From: Helicobacter sp. 13S00477-4
Lineage (GTDB): Bacteria > Campylobacterota > Campylobacteria > Campylobacterales > Helicobacteraceae
Assembly: GCF_002272785.1 (NCBI RefSeq)
Contig: NZ_MLAS01000007.1
Span: forward strand, 43,031 to 107,030
Direction: 5' to 3'
DNA length: 64,000 bases
Positions within the stretch are counted from its first letter, which is position 1. Each line of letters opens with the position of its first letter. The position numbers were made by a program, and so were the translations under genes. Shown here piece by piece: positions 37,344 to 46,729 of the stretch. A model generated the notes under the pieces. The model was given only the letters and a program-made list of their open reading frames with translations. It ran no database searches and was not told the DNA's origin.

Positions 37344-37946
37344 ATGATACAAGTTCAAGATATTATCTTATCTTTAAGGAGTAGGCTAAGGGATAAGGCT
37401 GTCCAAAAAGAATATAGTGATAATGAATTGCTAGATTTAATCAATATGGCTTATATCACTATAGCTACGAGATTAAAGGTATTTTCTTCTCATATTGAAT
37501 TTGATTTATCTCAACTTTCAAATATCTTAATGCCAATAGATTGCATAGCTCTCATTAATGTATTTTATGACTCTTACCCTATCGATATATTACCCACAAA
37601 CTATTTATTAAAAAACAAGCTAGGTATCAAAACACTCTCTTGCACACTCAAAGGCAACCAAATAGAATTATACCCCCCTAAAGATACAGGCATTTTAGCA
37701 GTGGATTATCATTTTATCAAGCGGATTTTAGGGATTGAAGATTATTTACAATTGAGTGATTTTTATAAAGAAGCCATATTATTTTATTGTATGTTTTTAG
37801 CCCTGCAAAAAGAGACAAGAGTCGATAGCATTCAAAAGTCTCAGTATTACCAGAGCTTATATGAATTAGAAATCCAAAAAATAGCCCTTATCAATTCTGA
37901 AATCAATACCACTGCTGATTTAACCACACAATACCAAAGGATTTAA
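37344..37946 (+). CDS. Head-tail adaptor-like protein
   Basis: Helical protein of about 200 residues. The N-terminal pattern DIILSLRSRLRDKAVQKEYS followed by DNELLDLINMAYITIATRL is typical of phage adaptor proteins (gp4/gp6-like) that sit under the portal ring. A beta-strand segment (TLKGNQIELYPPKDTGILAV) follows. Position between capsid and virion genes agrees. The first codon could also be TTG at 37338. Confidence 0.5.
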   Translation: MIQVQDIILSLRSRLRDKAVQKEYSDNELLDLINMAYITIATRLKVFSSHIEFDLSQLSNILMPIDCIALINVFYDSYPIDILPTNYLLKNKLGIKTLSCTLKGNQIELYPPKDTGILAVDYHFIKRILGIEDYLQLSDFYKEAILFYCMFLALQKETRVDSIQKSQYYQSLYELEIQKIALINSEINTTADLTTQYQRI

Positions 37947-38770
37947 TGATGGATGCCACTACTAGTTATATCACTAAATACAACTTAATCCAAAATGCTA
38001 TCAAGTCCTCTGAACTCTATACTGAAGCTATAGAAGCTTTTAAAAACGGGCTTGTTGAATTTTCCTTTACCCCACAAGAAAAGGCTAACGCTTATGCTTC
38101 CTTTTTAGCACAGACAGTTTTAGGGCTTCAAGCCCAAAGTATGGATACAGCCCTAAAGATAGAACTCACGCAATTACAAGCTGATGATTTGAAGAACAAA
38201 TCAGCCCTAGAAGCCCAAATTTTAAAATACCAAGCCCTAAGTGCAGCATTCCAATCTGATACTTCCCATTACGCACTAGAAGCAACCAAAGCCCAAGCCT
38301 TACAAGAGAAGATAAAATGTGATGTTTTGGTAAAATCAGCTAATGACAACACAGCTATCAATAAATGTAATTCTTTAGTAGAGCTAATGAATGTGATGGG
38401 TAATGCAACGAGCTATCCTGTGATAAAGCCACTCATAGATGATGTGAATAAATCAATCTATAGTATCGGTAAAGGCGGCGAGCTAAACTATAATGATGAG
38501 TTGAAGTCTTTAGAAATAGAAGAGGAAAAATACCGACTTTTCATTTATACTTCAAAAAATATCTTAAGTGTGAATGAAAATGTGATTTTTGGAGTCGTGC
38601 ATAATATCTTAAATCCTGATGCAATCATATGGACTATAGAAGAAGAAGAAATCAAAGATACCCAAAACATTCAGTATTCTTTTGATTCCATAGGGTATAA
38701 AAATATCAAAGTCCTTATCAAAAAGCAAGCCAAAGAATTCAAAGAATCTATCATTATCAAGGTAGAATAA
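37946..38770 (+). CDS. Virion structural protein with C-terminal PKD/Ig-like domain
   Basis: The first 180 residues are helical and Ala/Gln-rich. The last 90 resemble a PKD/Ig-like fold: EENVIFGVV-type strand (VNENVIFGVVHNI), AIIWTIEEEEI and YSFDSIGYKNIKVLIKK. Such domains decorate phage virions and bind cell surfaces. The start overlaps the previous stop (TAATG). Confidence 0.5.
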   Translation: MMDATTSYITKYNLIQNAIKSSELYTEAIEAFKNGLVEFSFTPQEKANAYASFLAQTVLGLQAQSMDTALKIELTQLQADDLKNKSALEAQILKYQALSAAFQSDTSHYALEATKAQALQEKIKCDVLVKSANDNTAINKCNSLVELMNVMGNATSYPVIKPLIDDVNKSIYSIGKGGELNYNDELKSLEIEEEKYRLFIYTSKNILSVNENVIFGVVHNILNPDAIIWTIEEEEIKDTQNIQYSFDSIGYKNIKVLIKKQAKEFKESIIIKVE

Positions 38771-39571
38771 ATGTCTATAATGGATTATTTTACTAAGAAT
38801 ACTTATGAATCCATAGCCCAAAAGTATCATCTCAAACAAATCACACCATCAGTTGCAGGTGGTTTACAAAACAATAAAGATTATGGCACACAATCTAATA
38901 TAAGTGTTAGTTTTGGTGGTAATTCAGTTTCTAGTATTGCCCTTAGCCTTGCTTCTAGTCTTGCCAATAATTTTTTATCAACCATATCAAAAGTCAATAT
39001 TGAAAAATATAATTTACCTAGCAGTGAAATACAAGGAAAATTATTTTTTCTTCTCTCCTTCAATCCTTTTTCAATTTTGGCTAATGGAACGCTATATAAA
39101 GAAGGCAGAGCAGGCAGTGATACTTACAACCCACTCACAGCCTACGAACCCTATAAATACATATTAGGCAAACCCTCTTATGATGAATTTAATGATATTT
39201 TACAGGGCAGGACTCATTATAAACTAGCAGGTAATAAAGATTATTATGATAATACTTTCAGCCCAGCAAATTGGGATAATAAATTCAAAGAATCATCTCA
39301 AACCCAACGGCTTAAAAAATATACTGATAGGATATTACAAATCAATAAAGGTTATAAAGAATTAGATAATTTAGGTTTTTATGTAGGTGATATAAACAAT
39401 AAAAATACAATGGTTTGGTTTGAAACAGATGAGAATCATTTTATCTTAGAAGAAAATCATAAAGCTAAAAAAATCACTAGTTTTAATTATTGGTATAAAA
39501 AAGAAATCAAGCAAGTAACCAAACCTATTTTTAATAATTTGAAATATCAAGGTTATTCAAAAAAGCGTTAG
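38771..39571 (+). CDS. Virion protein, unknown (266 aa)
   Basis: It begins directly after the previous stop. The N-terminal third is Ser/Gly/Asn-rich with a hydrophobic run (SSIALSLASSLANNFLSTIS), the rest is Tyr- and Asn-rich. No family is recognised. It closes the head operon; a promoter-like element follows. Confidence 0.45.
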   Translation: MSIMDYFTKNTYESIAQKYHLKQITPSVAGGLQNNKDYGTQSNISVSFGGNSVSSIALSLASSLANNFLSTISKVNIEKYNLPSSEIQGKLFFLLSFNPFSILANGTLYKEGRAGSDTYNPLTAYEPYKYILGKPSYDEFNDILQGRTHYKLAGNKDYYDNTFSPANWDNKFKESSQTQRLKKYTDRILQINKGYKELDNLGFYVGDINNKNTMVWFETDENHFILEENHKAKKITSFNYWYKKEIKQVTKPIFNNLKYQGYSKKR

Positions 39572-39575
39572 ATTT

Positions 39576-39614
39576 CAACCCGACCTTTTTTACCCTCACA
39601 TATATCTATACAAT
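39576..39614 (+). promoter_or_regulatory. Phage promoter-like 39-bp motif, copy A
   Basis: Copy A of the family CAACCCGACCTTTTTTA ... CTATACAAT; the last six bases, TACAAT, serve as the -10. It lies in the gap before the large polyvalent gene, about 75 bases before its ATG. The other copies are at 52469, 56960 and 60449. Confidence 0.65.
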
Positions 39615-39689
39615 ATACCTTAAAGATAAATCCGTAATAGATTCACAAAGTGAATCAAGTAAAAATGAATATCAGGGTAAAGGCAGGAT

Positions 39690-42600
39690 ATGAGATTTGA
39701 TTTTGAAAGTGCTAAAAAAGCCGGAGCAAGTGATGAGCAGATTTTAAATTTTTTGCAATCCACACCGTATAATGACTCTATCTCTACCTTAAAAAATGCA
39801 GGCTTAGAGCCTTCCAATATACTCAATATCCTATCAAACATCTCCAATATCCCAGATAAAAGCCCTACCCAGCCCACACAACAACCCAACCCAATACCTA
39901 ACCCAAATAATGACAATAACACTAATGGAAGTAATGAGGTTGGCTTTATCCCAAAAGCTATTTATGATGTTAGCGGGCTAGATTTTAGCAAAGACCATAC
40001 CTTATCAAAAGAGCATAAAGAAAATATCAAAAACATTTTTTCACAAAATATACCTTTTGATAAGCTAGATTCTTCACAATTACAAGCCATAGATAAAGAA
40101 TATGATAATTTGAATGATGCTTATAAATATAAGGATAAATTTGGCAGACCTGATTTTTTAACCCAGAGTGCACAAAAATACCAACAGATAAAAAAAGCTA
40201 GAGAAAATCAAGCCCAAGTTAGGGAATTAATAGATAGTAACTTAGATTATGATGAGTTAAATGATGCTCAAAAAGAAGCTATCAATAAAGAATTATCCTT
40301 TAAAGATAAGCTAATAAATTCATTCCATAGAGACTCTAGCAATTGGAAAAGATTCAAAGAAGAATATAGCGCTAACCTCATAGAACCAGAAGTTTATGAG
40401 AGATTATCCCAGCTAAATAATGTATCCAAAGAAAAAAGCATCTCTAACCTTTTTACCCAAGACCCACAAGCCAAACAACAATACATGCAAGATGTTTACA
40501 AGCTAGCTACAAGTGCAGGTTTTGATGATGTCTTATTTGACAAAGATAAGATGTTTTTTCAAAAGAATGATCAAATTTATAGGGTAAAAGATGGCTTTTT
40601 AGATACGATTTTAGATGATATAAAATCTATGAAATACGAAATAGGCAACTCAATAGCTGGGGCATTTTCTGGAGGAATTGCTGGGGCAAAATATGGCAAA
40701 AATTGGCAATCAAAAGTAGCAGGTGGGCTTGTTGGTTCAGCCCTTGGTGCTTATAGCGGAGCAGGACTTGATTATGCCTTGAATAATTGGGCATTAGATA
40801 GGAAGGCTGACAATAAAGAGCTATTGAATAAAATGGGCGAAGCCGGAGCATTAGATTTGATAGGCAATACTGCATTATTAGGGAGTGGCAAATTATTAGC
40901 CAAGTCTTACAAATCCCTCATTAATACCCCTAGTTTTATCAAAAAATCTTTAAAATATGCAAAACAACAAGCCATTAATGTCAATGTGAATGCTATCCCT
41001 AAAGTGATGGAATCTGTAGGCATTCCTTACCAAAAAGCAAAAGATATATCCAAACAATTTGAAAAATATTATGAGACAAGATATAGTGTGAATGACCCAG
41101 ATACCCTTATAGGCAAAATACTAGATTCCATCCCTACAGACAAAGATGTATTAGAAAAAGAAAAAATAGCCTTTGATGTCGCTTATCAAAACCCTGTTTT
41201 ATTCAAACACATCGCTCACGTAGCCCAAAAAAACCCACAATTTTCACATACCCTTTATACCATCATCACTGATAGAGCTAACAAAATAGCAAAAAATCCA
41301 GATATAGAATTAGGCGATATACAGAGTGCTATTAAAGGCTATGAAAGCGATTTGAAGCAAGAATATGGACAGAGTATAGATTTATTCAAACAAGTCTTAC
41401 CAAAATATAGATTTTACCCACAAGATTTTATAGATAACAAATTAGAATCTTTACAGAGGCATTTAGGCGAATCCAAAAGTGAGGGTATCATCACAGGGAT
41501 AAGGAACCAGCTTGAAGATATAGGAGATAGAGGCATTGATGTAGAGGATATGATTGATTTACGCAAAACTATCAACAAAAATTTACGAACTCATAAATAC
41601 AGCTACAACGATAAAGGCACACTAAAAGATATTAATAGCTATATAGACAATGAGATTTATACTGCCCTAGAAAAAAATTTACCCGATAATGAAGCCTTAG
41701 GCAATAAGCTTAAAACTCAATGGCAGGATGTGAATGCAAAATATGCAGAACTCTCATCACTTCAAGATACCAAACTATACAAAGATATTTTTAGCAAAAA
41801 TTATAATAGTGATAATAAGCTAAGTGCTTCTTTTTCTAAATGGCTTGGCACAAAAGATAAGCTAAGTGATACTATCATAGGCAAGCTAGATTCTAGGATG
41901 CAAGATCTAACGCAAAGTTATATCATCTCAAAAGAGATTGAAAAACATATCCAACGCACTAATACAGCAGGCAAATATGTAGATTGGCTAAGCCTTAGGG
42001 ATTCATTAGATAAGCTAGAGACAAAAATCACTAATGAGAGCTTAAAAGATTATATCTCTGAGCTAAGAGGAATGAGCCAATTATTTTATAATGATGCCCA
42101 GATAATGAAGATGATACAAAACGGAGATATCGCAGTTTCTATTGGAGCTAATGGATTATCAACCAATTACATCACAAAATTTCATACTTCTTTTGTTAAC
42201 TCTACTTTCAAAAAGCTTCTAGCTTACTTGCCAACACAAACAGGTAGGAACTTAGCTTTTAGGTATCATATTCAACAATCACTAAAACACTCAAGAACTT
42301 CAAAAGATTTTATCTTCGATCTCATTTCCTCAGAGGCGACCCCCCCAGCACTCATAAAAGAGCTAAAAAATGAAGTCCTTCATTACACAGGCACTTTAGG
42401 CAAAGTATTAGATTCAGCCGCAGAACAAATACAAAGGAATGATGAAAAAAGTTTTTTGAATATGATAGAAGCTTCAAAAAATTATGAATTAGGAATCCAT
42501 AAAAATCAAGACTTTGGCACTAATTACCCACAATTTTATCACTTAGGCAAGCAAGCCATAGAGCATTTATTAACTACGAAAGAAGGGCAAGTCCAGGGAG

Positions 42601-45600
42601 CTTTTTACAAAGAAGGCTTAGGTGATATAGACTTAGTGTATGGAGATGATAAATTTGGCTTAAAACATATTTTTGATAAACATCCTGAGGTAGTTGATAA
42701 GATACCTGAGATCATAGAGAATGGAGAGGTTATTACAAGTGATTCAGGAATTCAAACTATTAAGCTAAAGGATTTTAAAGTTGGTTTATCCAATGGTTGG
42801 CATAACAAAGGTAATAATAATTGGATAATAACAGCATATGAAGATTTAAGAGATAAGGGTAAGACGTTCGACTCTACCCTTTCAAGTCCAGAGGAGGCTC
42901 TCCCTGAAATCTCTAGTAGGTTGTCTCATTCAGATATCCGACCAAGTAATGAGCTTGCGTCAAGGGATGGCAACGATCTACCCTCAAACAACCTTCAACC
43001 CAATCCTACCACAACCGAGCTAAAAAATCAAGACTTTGGAACCAACTACGCAGAATTTTATCACTTAGGCAAGCAAGCCATAGAGCATTTATTAACTACG
43101 AAAGAAGGGCAAGTCCAGGGAGCTTTTTACAAAGAAGGCTTAGGTGATATAGACTTAGTGTATGGAGATGATAAATTTGGCTTAAAACATATTTTTGATA
43201 AACATCCTGAGGTAGTTGATAAGATACCTGAGATCATAGAGAAGGGTAATATAGTAAAACAAAATGATTTAAGGTATAGGATTGAATTAGATAATAAAGT
43301 TGTTGGTTTAGTTGGAGAGTATAAGGGTAATAAAAAAGATTGGATTTTAACCGCATTTGAAAAAGAAGCTACCCCCCAGATTTTCAGCGATGAAGGGTTA
43401 AAATCTGAATCGCACAATCTATCAAATAAGCTTCAATACAAGGATCACTCACTTCCAGCATATCCGCACCAAAAGCAATTTAAGCCTGAACCTTCAGCAC
43501 ATCGAATTCAAGATGATCCTAAACCCAATCCTACCACAACCGAGCTAAAAAATCAAGAACCTATCAAAGGCAGGGATATAAAAAAACGCAAGTTAACACT
43601 AGAAAACCCAAAGAGAAAAATAGATATTGTTTATAAAGTGATTGAAGCAAAAGATTTAAAGCCTAATTTTATTGGCGGTTCTGGTATGCAGTATCGATAC
43701 GCAGATAATCAAAATGCTATCACAAAAATAGTTGATGATTTTGATGCAGATATACATTTTGGCAAAGAGGGCGGTTTTGATGGTGTGCCTATTGTTGATT
43801 ATAGAGGTAATATTTTAGCAGGCAATCATAGAAGCCAAGCGATATTAAACCTTTACAAACACAACAAACAAAAACCTTATATCGAAGGCATAGAAGAATA
43901 TTATGACAAAGATATTTTAAAAGGATTCAAACAGCCTCTTATCGTGCGTGTTTTAGAATCTAAAGATGATGAGCTAATAAATTATTTAGCAAAAATCAGC
44001 AACAAAGACAGAGAAAATTCACTAAGTGATAGATTGGTAACTTATGCAGCTATGATAAAGCCGCATTTAAAAAGTCTTGAAATTCATGGAAATTTAGAAA
44101 ATAATCAAGATATAGTCAACATACTTAAATTGCAAGGATTAGATTCTAAGGATGCAGGCAGAGGCATTATCGGTATACTCAATGAAAATATCCCTAAAGC
44201 AGTTGATAGCTACCTAAGAAGAGCGACCAAAGCCCAAGCAGGAGAATTATTAAATATATTGATTGATAACGCATACTATTTATTCAATATCAGGCAATTA
44301 TCTAAACAAAGCCCTAAGTTTAAACCATTTGATTTAACCCATTTATTAGATACAGCCATAAGGACAATTCCAACAAACACAAGCACAAGTCCTACCCAAC
44401 TCATGGAAGAAGTAATTGATAAATATTATTCACGATTTATTGAAATGGTCGATGCACATAAATACGCTGATCTTGTTGGCGATCCAAAAGAATTCAAAAG
44501 CGATGTATTAGGCGTATTTTTAGCCAGCCTAATAGGCAGGAAAGATAAAGGAGTAGAAGCCTTTAGAACTAGGTATGAACAAGCCCTAGAATCAGCCAAA
44601 GAAATACTAAATGGGGATTTTTATCACCCTCCTAGAGATATTGATGAATGGGATATGATAAGAGGCTTGCTTAATGGCAAAGGTGAGATACTAGATAATG
44701 ATACTATAGATTCAAGACTTCTAAAAAATGATTATAAAGAGAAATTTTTTGAATTGATACAAAAAGCACAAGATTGGGATAACCTAACTAAAGCTTATGA
44801 GAAAGAATCAAGTATATCATCTGAATCTTTTACAAAAGGGGATAGTCTCTCTAAAAACTCAAATAAGCTTAATTCTAATCCTACCACAACACAATTTAAA
44901 AATCAAGACTTTGGAACCAACTACCCGCAATTTTATCACTTAGGCAAGCAAGCCATAGAGCATTTATTAACTACGAAAGAAGGGCAAGTCCAGGGGGCTT
45001 TTTATCGTCCTGAAATTGGAGATATTACTTTGGTATGGGGGAAGGAAGGCAGTGGTAAATCCGATGGCTTTGGATTAGCCAAAATTGCTAAATACCATCC
45101 TGAAGTGTTAGATAAGCTTGATGATTTAGTTCAAACCCTACCAATCAAAACACAAACCGAAGGAAGGTATCAATTAGAAAATGAACATTACAAAATTGGT
45201 ATTAGAAAAGATTATGAGGGTAATGTTGAAAATTGGATTTTAACCGCATTCCAAAAAGATACCAGCACTGTTTCTCGCAGGACAGACTTGAAAAACACTC
45301 CTGATAAAGCCGTTAGTAAGACTACACTAACAAGTGTTGAATATAGCAAGAAATCAAATAAGTTTTCATCCTCTAATGATTTTACAGAAAGTGAGGGTCT
45401 ACTTTCAAACTCACAACCCAATCCTACCACAACACAATTTAAAAATCAAGACTTTGGCACTAATTACGCAGAATTTTATCATAAGGGTAAAGAAGCCATA
45501 GAACATTTATTAACTACGAAAGAGGGACAAGTCCAGGGAGCATTTTACAAAGAAGGCTTAGGGGATATAGACTTAGTGTATGGAAAAGTGTGGAAAAATA

Positions 45601-46727
45601 ATAAGGATGAAATAGAAGGTTTCGGATTAGCTAAAATAATAAAAAAACACCCAGAAATAACACCACAAATACTTGCTGATATTGTAAATAATGGGAAAAT
45701 TAATAAAGCAGAAAATCAAGCTATAACTATTACTAAAGATAATTTTAAAGTTGCTTTAAAATCTAATTGGCAAGGTAAACCTACAAAAAATCATTGGGTT
45801 ATTACAGCGTATGAGGATACCAGAGCAAATAGTAAGATTATCGACTCTACTATTTCAAGTCCAGATGAGACTCTATCTGAAATCTCTAGTAGGTTGTCTC
45901 ATTCAGATTCTCAACCAAGTAATGAGCTTGCGTTAAAGGATGGAACCAATCTACCCTCAAACAACCTTAATTCTAATCCTACCACAACCGAGCTAAAAAA
46001 TCAAGAATCCAAAAAAATCCAATCCAATCCATATTTAGGAGCTGGTATTGTTGGAGGATTAGGTGGATTAGAAACTAGCAATGATGATAATGAGGGAGAT
46101 GAGCTAAATATGTTGATTGGTTCTTTGAGTGCTATAGTTGGGATTAAAGGTATCAAATACCTTTTAAATCGCAATCCAAACCTATTAAAAAATGTTTTAA
46201 TCCATCACTTTCCAGACAAAAAGCAAGCCATAGATAAAGCCTTCAAAAAAGAAATAAGAGGTATTTATAATGTGGCCTATCATGATAAAAAAGCCACGAT
46301 GATCAAAAAAGATTTAGAGAATATAGATAATGCGATACGATTGACTAAAGGTTATCATAGAGAAAAAACTAACAGAGGAAAGGGTACAGAGCATATTATC
46401 ATAAAACATCAAGCAAATACTAATAGAAGAGGTTACATAACTCAAGATGAGTTATTGAATCTAGGCAATTCTATAAGGCAATACCTTAAAAATCATCAAG
46501 AACCTTTTATCGATAAAAACGGAAGTCGTATCTATGAATGGGAAAATAATGAGGGTATTAGGTTTAGGGTTATTACACACATACCAAAGGGGCGTCAGAC
46601 TTCTGTCGTTCATTATTCAACCTTTGGTAATGAAGATATTATAACATTTTATTCTGATAGGAATCTTAAACATAAAATGCAATTCAAAAATGATAAATTA
46701 CAAAAATCCTTAAGCAAAGCAGGATAA
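39690..46727 (+). CDS. Giant polyvalent virion protein with four PBECR nuclease-like domains and a ParB-like domain
   Basis: The product has 2345 residues. Residues 1-310 are helical. Around 317-367 lies a glycine-zipper stretch (AGAFSGGIAGAKYGKN and SALGAYSGAGLDYAL) that could insert in membrane. Four related domains of 110-125 residues start near 939, 1113, 1738 and 1919 with FYHLGKQAIEHLLTTKEGQV and GDIDLVYG; these match the Helicobacter DUF3519/PBECR (barnase-colicin E5-like RNase) family. A DdrB-like ParB domain with ILAGNHRSQAIL lies near 1305-1550. The C-terminal 150 residues (KGTEHIIIKHQ) look like a further member of the nuclease clan. Repeated NPTTTELKNQ-type linkers separate modules. 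Position before the portal gene suggests ejection with phage DNA. Confidence 0.8.
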   Translation: MRFDFESAKKAGASDEQILNFLQSTPYNDSISTLKNAGLEPSNILNILSNISNIPDKSPTQPTQQPNPIPNPNNDNNTNGSNEVGFIPKAIYDVSGLDFSKDHTLSKEHKENIKNIFSQNIPFDKLDSSQLQAIDKEYDNLNDAYKYKDKFGRPDFLTQSAQKYQQIKKARENQAQVRELIDSNLDYDELNDAQKEAINKELSFKDKLINSFHRDSSNWKRFKEEYSANLIEPEVYERLSQLNNVSKEKSISNLFTQDPQAKQQYMQDVYKLATSAGFDDVLFDKDKMFFQKNDQIYRVKDGFLDTILDDIKSMKYEIGNSIAGAFSGGIAGAKYGKNWQSKVAGGLVGSALGAYSGAGLDYALNNWALDRKADNKELLNKMGEAGALDLIGNTALLGSGKLLAKSYKSLINTPSFIKKSLKYAKQQAINVNVNAIPKVMESVGIPYQKAKDISKQFEKYYETRYSVNDPDTLIGKILDSIPTDKDVLEKEKIAFDVAYQNPVLFKHIAHVAQKNPQFSHTLYTIITDRANKIAKNPDIELGDIQSAIKGYESDLKQEYGQSIDLFKQVLPKYRFYPQDFIDNKLESLQRHLGESKSEGIITGIRNQLEDIGDRGIDVEDMIDLRKTINKNLRTHKYSYNDKGTLKDINSYIDNEIYTALEKNLPDNEALGNKLKTQWQDVNAKYAELSSLQDTKLYKDIFSKNYNSDNKLSASFSKWLGTKDKLSDTIIGKLDSRMQDLTQSYIISKEIEKHIQRTNTAGKYVDWLSLRDSLDKLETKITNESLKDYISELRGMSQLFYNDAQIMKMIQNGDIAVSIGANGLSTNYITKFHTSFVNSTFKKLLAYLPTQTGRNLAFRYHIQQSLKHSRTSKDFIFDLISSEATPPALIKELKNEVLHYTGTLGKVLDSAAEQIQRNDEKSFLNMIEASKNYELGIHKNQDFGTNYPQFYHLGKQAIEHLLTTKEGQVQGAFYKEGLGDIDLVYGDDKFGLKHIFDKHPEVVDKIPEIIENGEVITSDSGIQTIKLKDFKVGLSNGWHNKGNNNWIITAYEDLRDKGKTFDSTLSSPEEALPEISSRLSHSDIRPSNELASRDGNDLPSNNLQPNPTTTELKNQDFGTNYAEFYHLGKQAIEHLLTTKEGQVQGAFYKEGLGDIDLVYGDDKFGLKHIFDKHPEVVDKIPEIIEKGNIVKQNDLRYRIELDNKVVGLVGEYKGNKKDWILTAFEKEATPQIFSDEGLKSESHNLSNKLQYKDHSLPAYPHQKQFKPEPSAHRIQDDPKPNPTTTELKNQEPIKGRDIKKRKLTLENPKRKIDIVYKVIEAKDLKPNFIGGSGMQYRYADNQNAITKIVDDFDADIHFGKEGGFDGVPIVDYRGNILAGNHRSQAILNLYKHNKQKPYIEGIEEYYDKDILKGFKQPLIVRVLESKDDELINYLAKISNKDRENSLSDRLVTYAAMIKPHLKSLEIHGNLENNQDIVNILKLQGLDSKDAGRGIIGILNENIPKAVDSYLRRATKAQAGELLNILIDNAYYLFNIRQLSKQSPKFKPFDLTHLLDTAIRTIPTNTSTSPTQLMEEVIDKYYSRFIEMVDAHKYADLVGDPKEFKSDVLGVFLASLIGRKDKGVEAFRTRYEQALESAKEILNGDFYHPPRDIDEWDMIRGLLNGKGEILDNDTIDSRLLKNDYKEKFFELIQKAQDWDNLTKAYEKESSISSESFTKGDSLSKNSNKLNSNPTTTQFKNQDFGTNYPQFYHLGKQAIEHLLTTKEGQVQGAFYRPEIGDITLVWGKEGSGKSDGFGLAKIAKYHPEVLDKLDDLVQTLPIKTQTEGRYQLENEHYKIGIRKDYEGNVENWILTAFQKDTSTVSRRTDLKNTPDKAVSKTTLTSVEYSKKSNKFSSSNDFTESEGLLSNSQPNPTTTQFKNQDFGTNYAEFYHKGKEAIEHLLTTKEGQVQGAFYKEGLGDIDLVYGKVWKNNKDEIEGFGLAKIIKKHPEITPQILADIVNNGKINKAENQAITITKDNFKVALKSNWQGKPTKNHWVITAYEDTRANSKIIDSTISSPDETLSEISSRLSHSDSQPSNELALKDGTNLPSNNLNSNPTTTELKNQESKKIQSNPYLGAGIVGGLGGLETSNDDNEGDELNMLIGSLSAIVGIKGIKYLLNRNPNLLKNVLIHHFPDKKQAIDKAFKKEIRGIYNVAYHDKKATMIKKDLENIDNAIRLTKGYHREKTNRGKGTEHIIIKHQANTNRRGYITQDELLNLGNSIRQYLKNHQEPFIDKNGSRIYEWENNEGIRFRVITHIPKGRQTSVVHYSTFGNEDIITFYSDRNLKHKMQFKNDKLQKSLSKAG
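42504..42858 (+). repeat. PBECR-type domain repeat 1 in the polyvalent gene
   Basis: The first 219 bases (42504-42722) are nearly identical to copy 2. The protein half after VVDKIPEIIENG diverges (IKLKDFKVGLSNGWHNKGN) and ends at WIITAYED. Confidence 0.75.
43026..43366 (+). repeat. PBECR-type domain repeat 2
   Basis: About 215 bases at the start are nearly identical to repeat 1; the C-terminal half differs (YRIELDNKVVGLVGEYKGN) and ends at WILTAFEKE. Confidence 0.75.
44901..45260 (+). repeat. PBECR-type domain repeat 3
   Basis: The first 100 bases match repeats 1 and 2; then it diverges to FYRPEIGDITLVWGKEGSGK, the more canonical family form, ending at WILTAFQKD. Confidence 0.75.
45443..45820 (+). 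repeat. PBECR-type domain repeat 4
   Basis: It shares the DFGTNYAEFYH start and GDIDLVYGK, then has a distinct middle (FGLAKIIKKHPEITPQIL) and ends at WVITAYED. Confidence 0.75.
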
Positions 46728-46729
46728 AA

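Noticed and set aside
42504..45820. Regularly spaced repeats that might be taken for a CRISPR-like array
   Set aside because: The repeats are over 100 bases long, lie within one open frame and encode protein domains; spacing is uneven.
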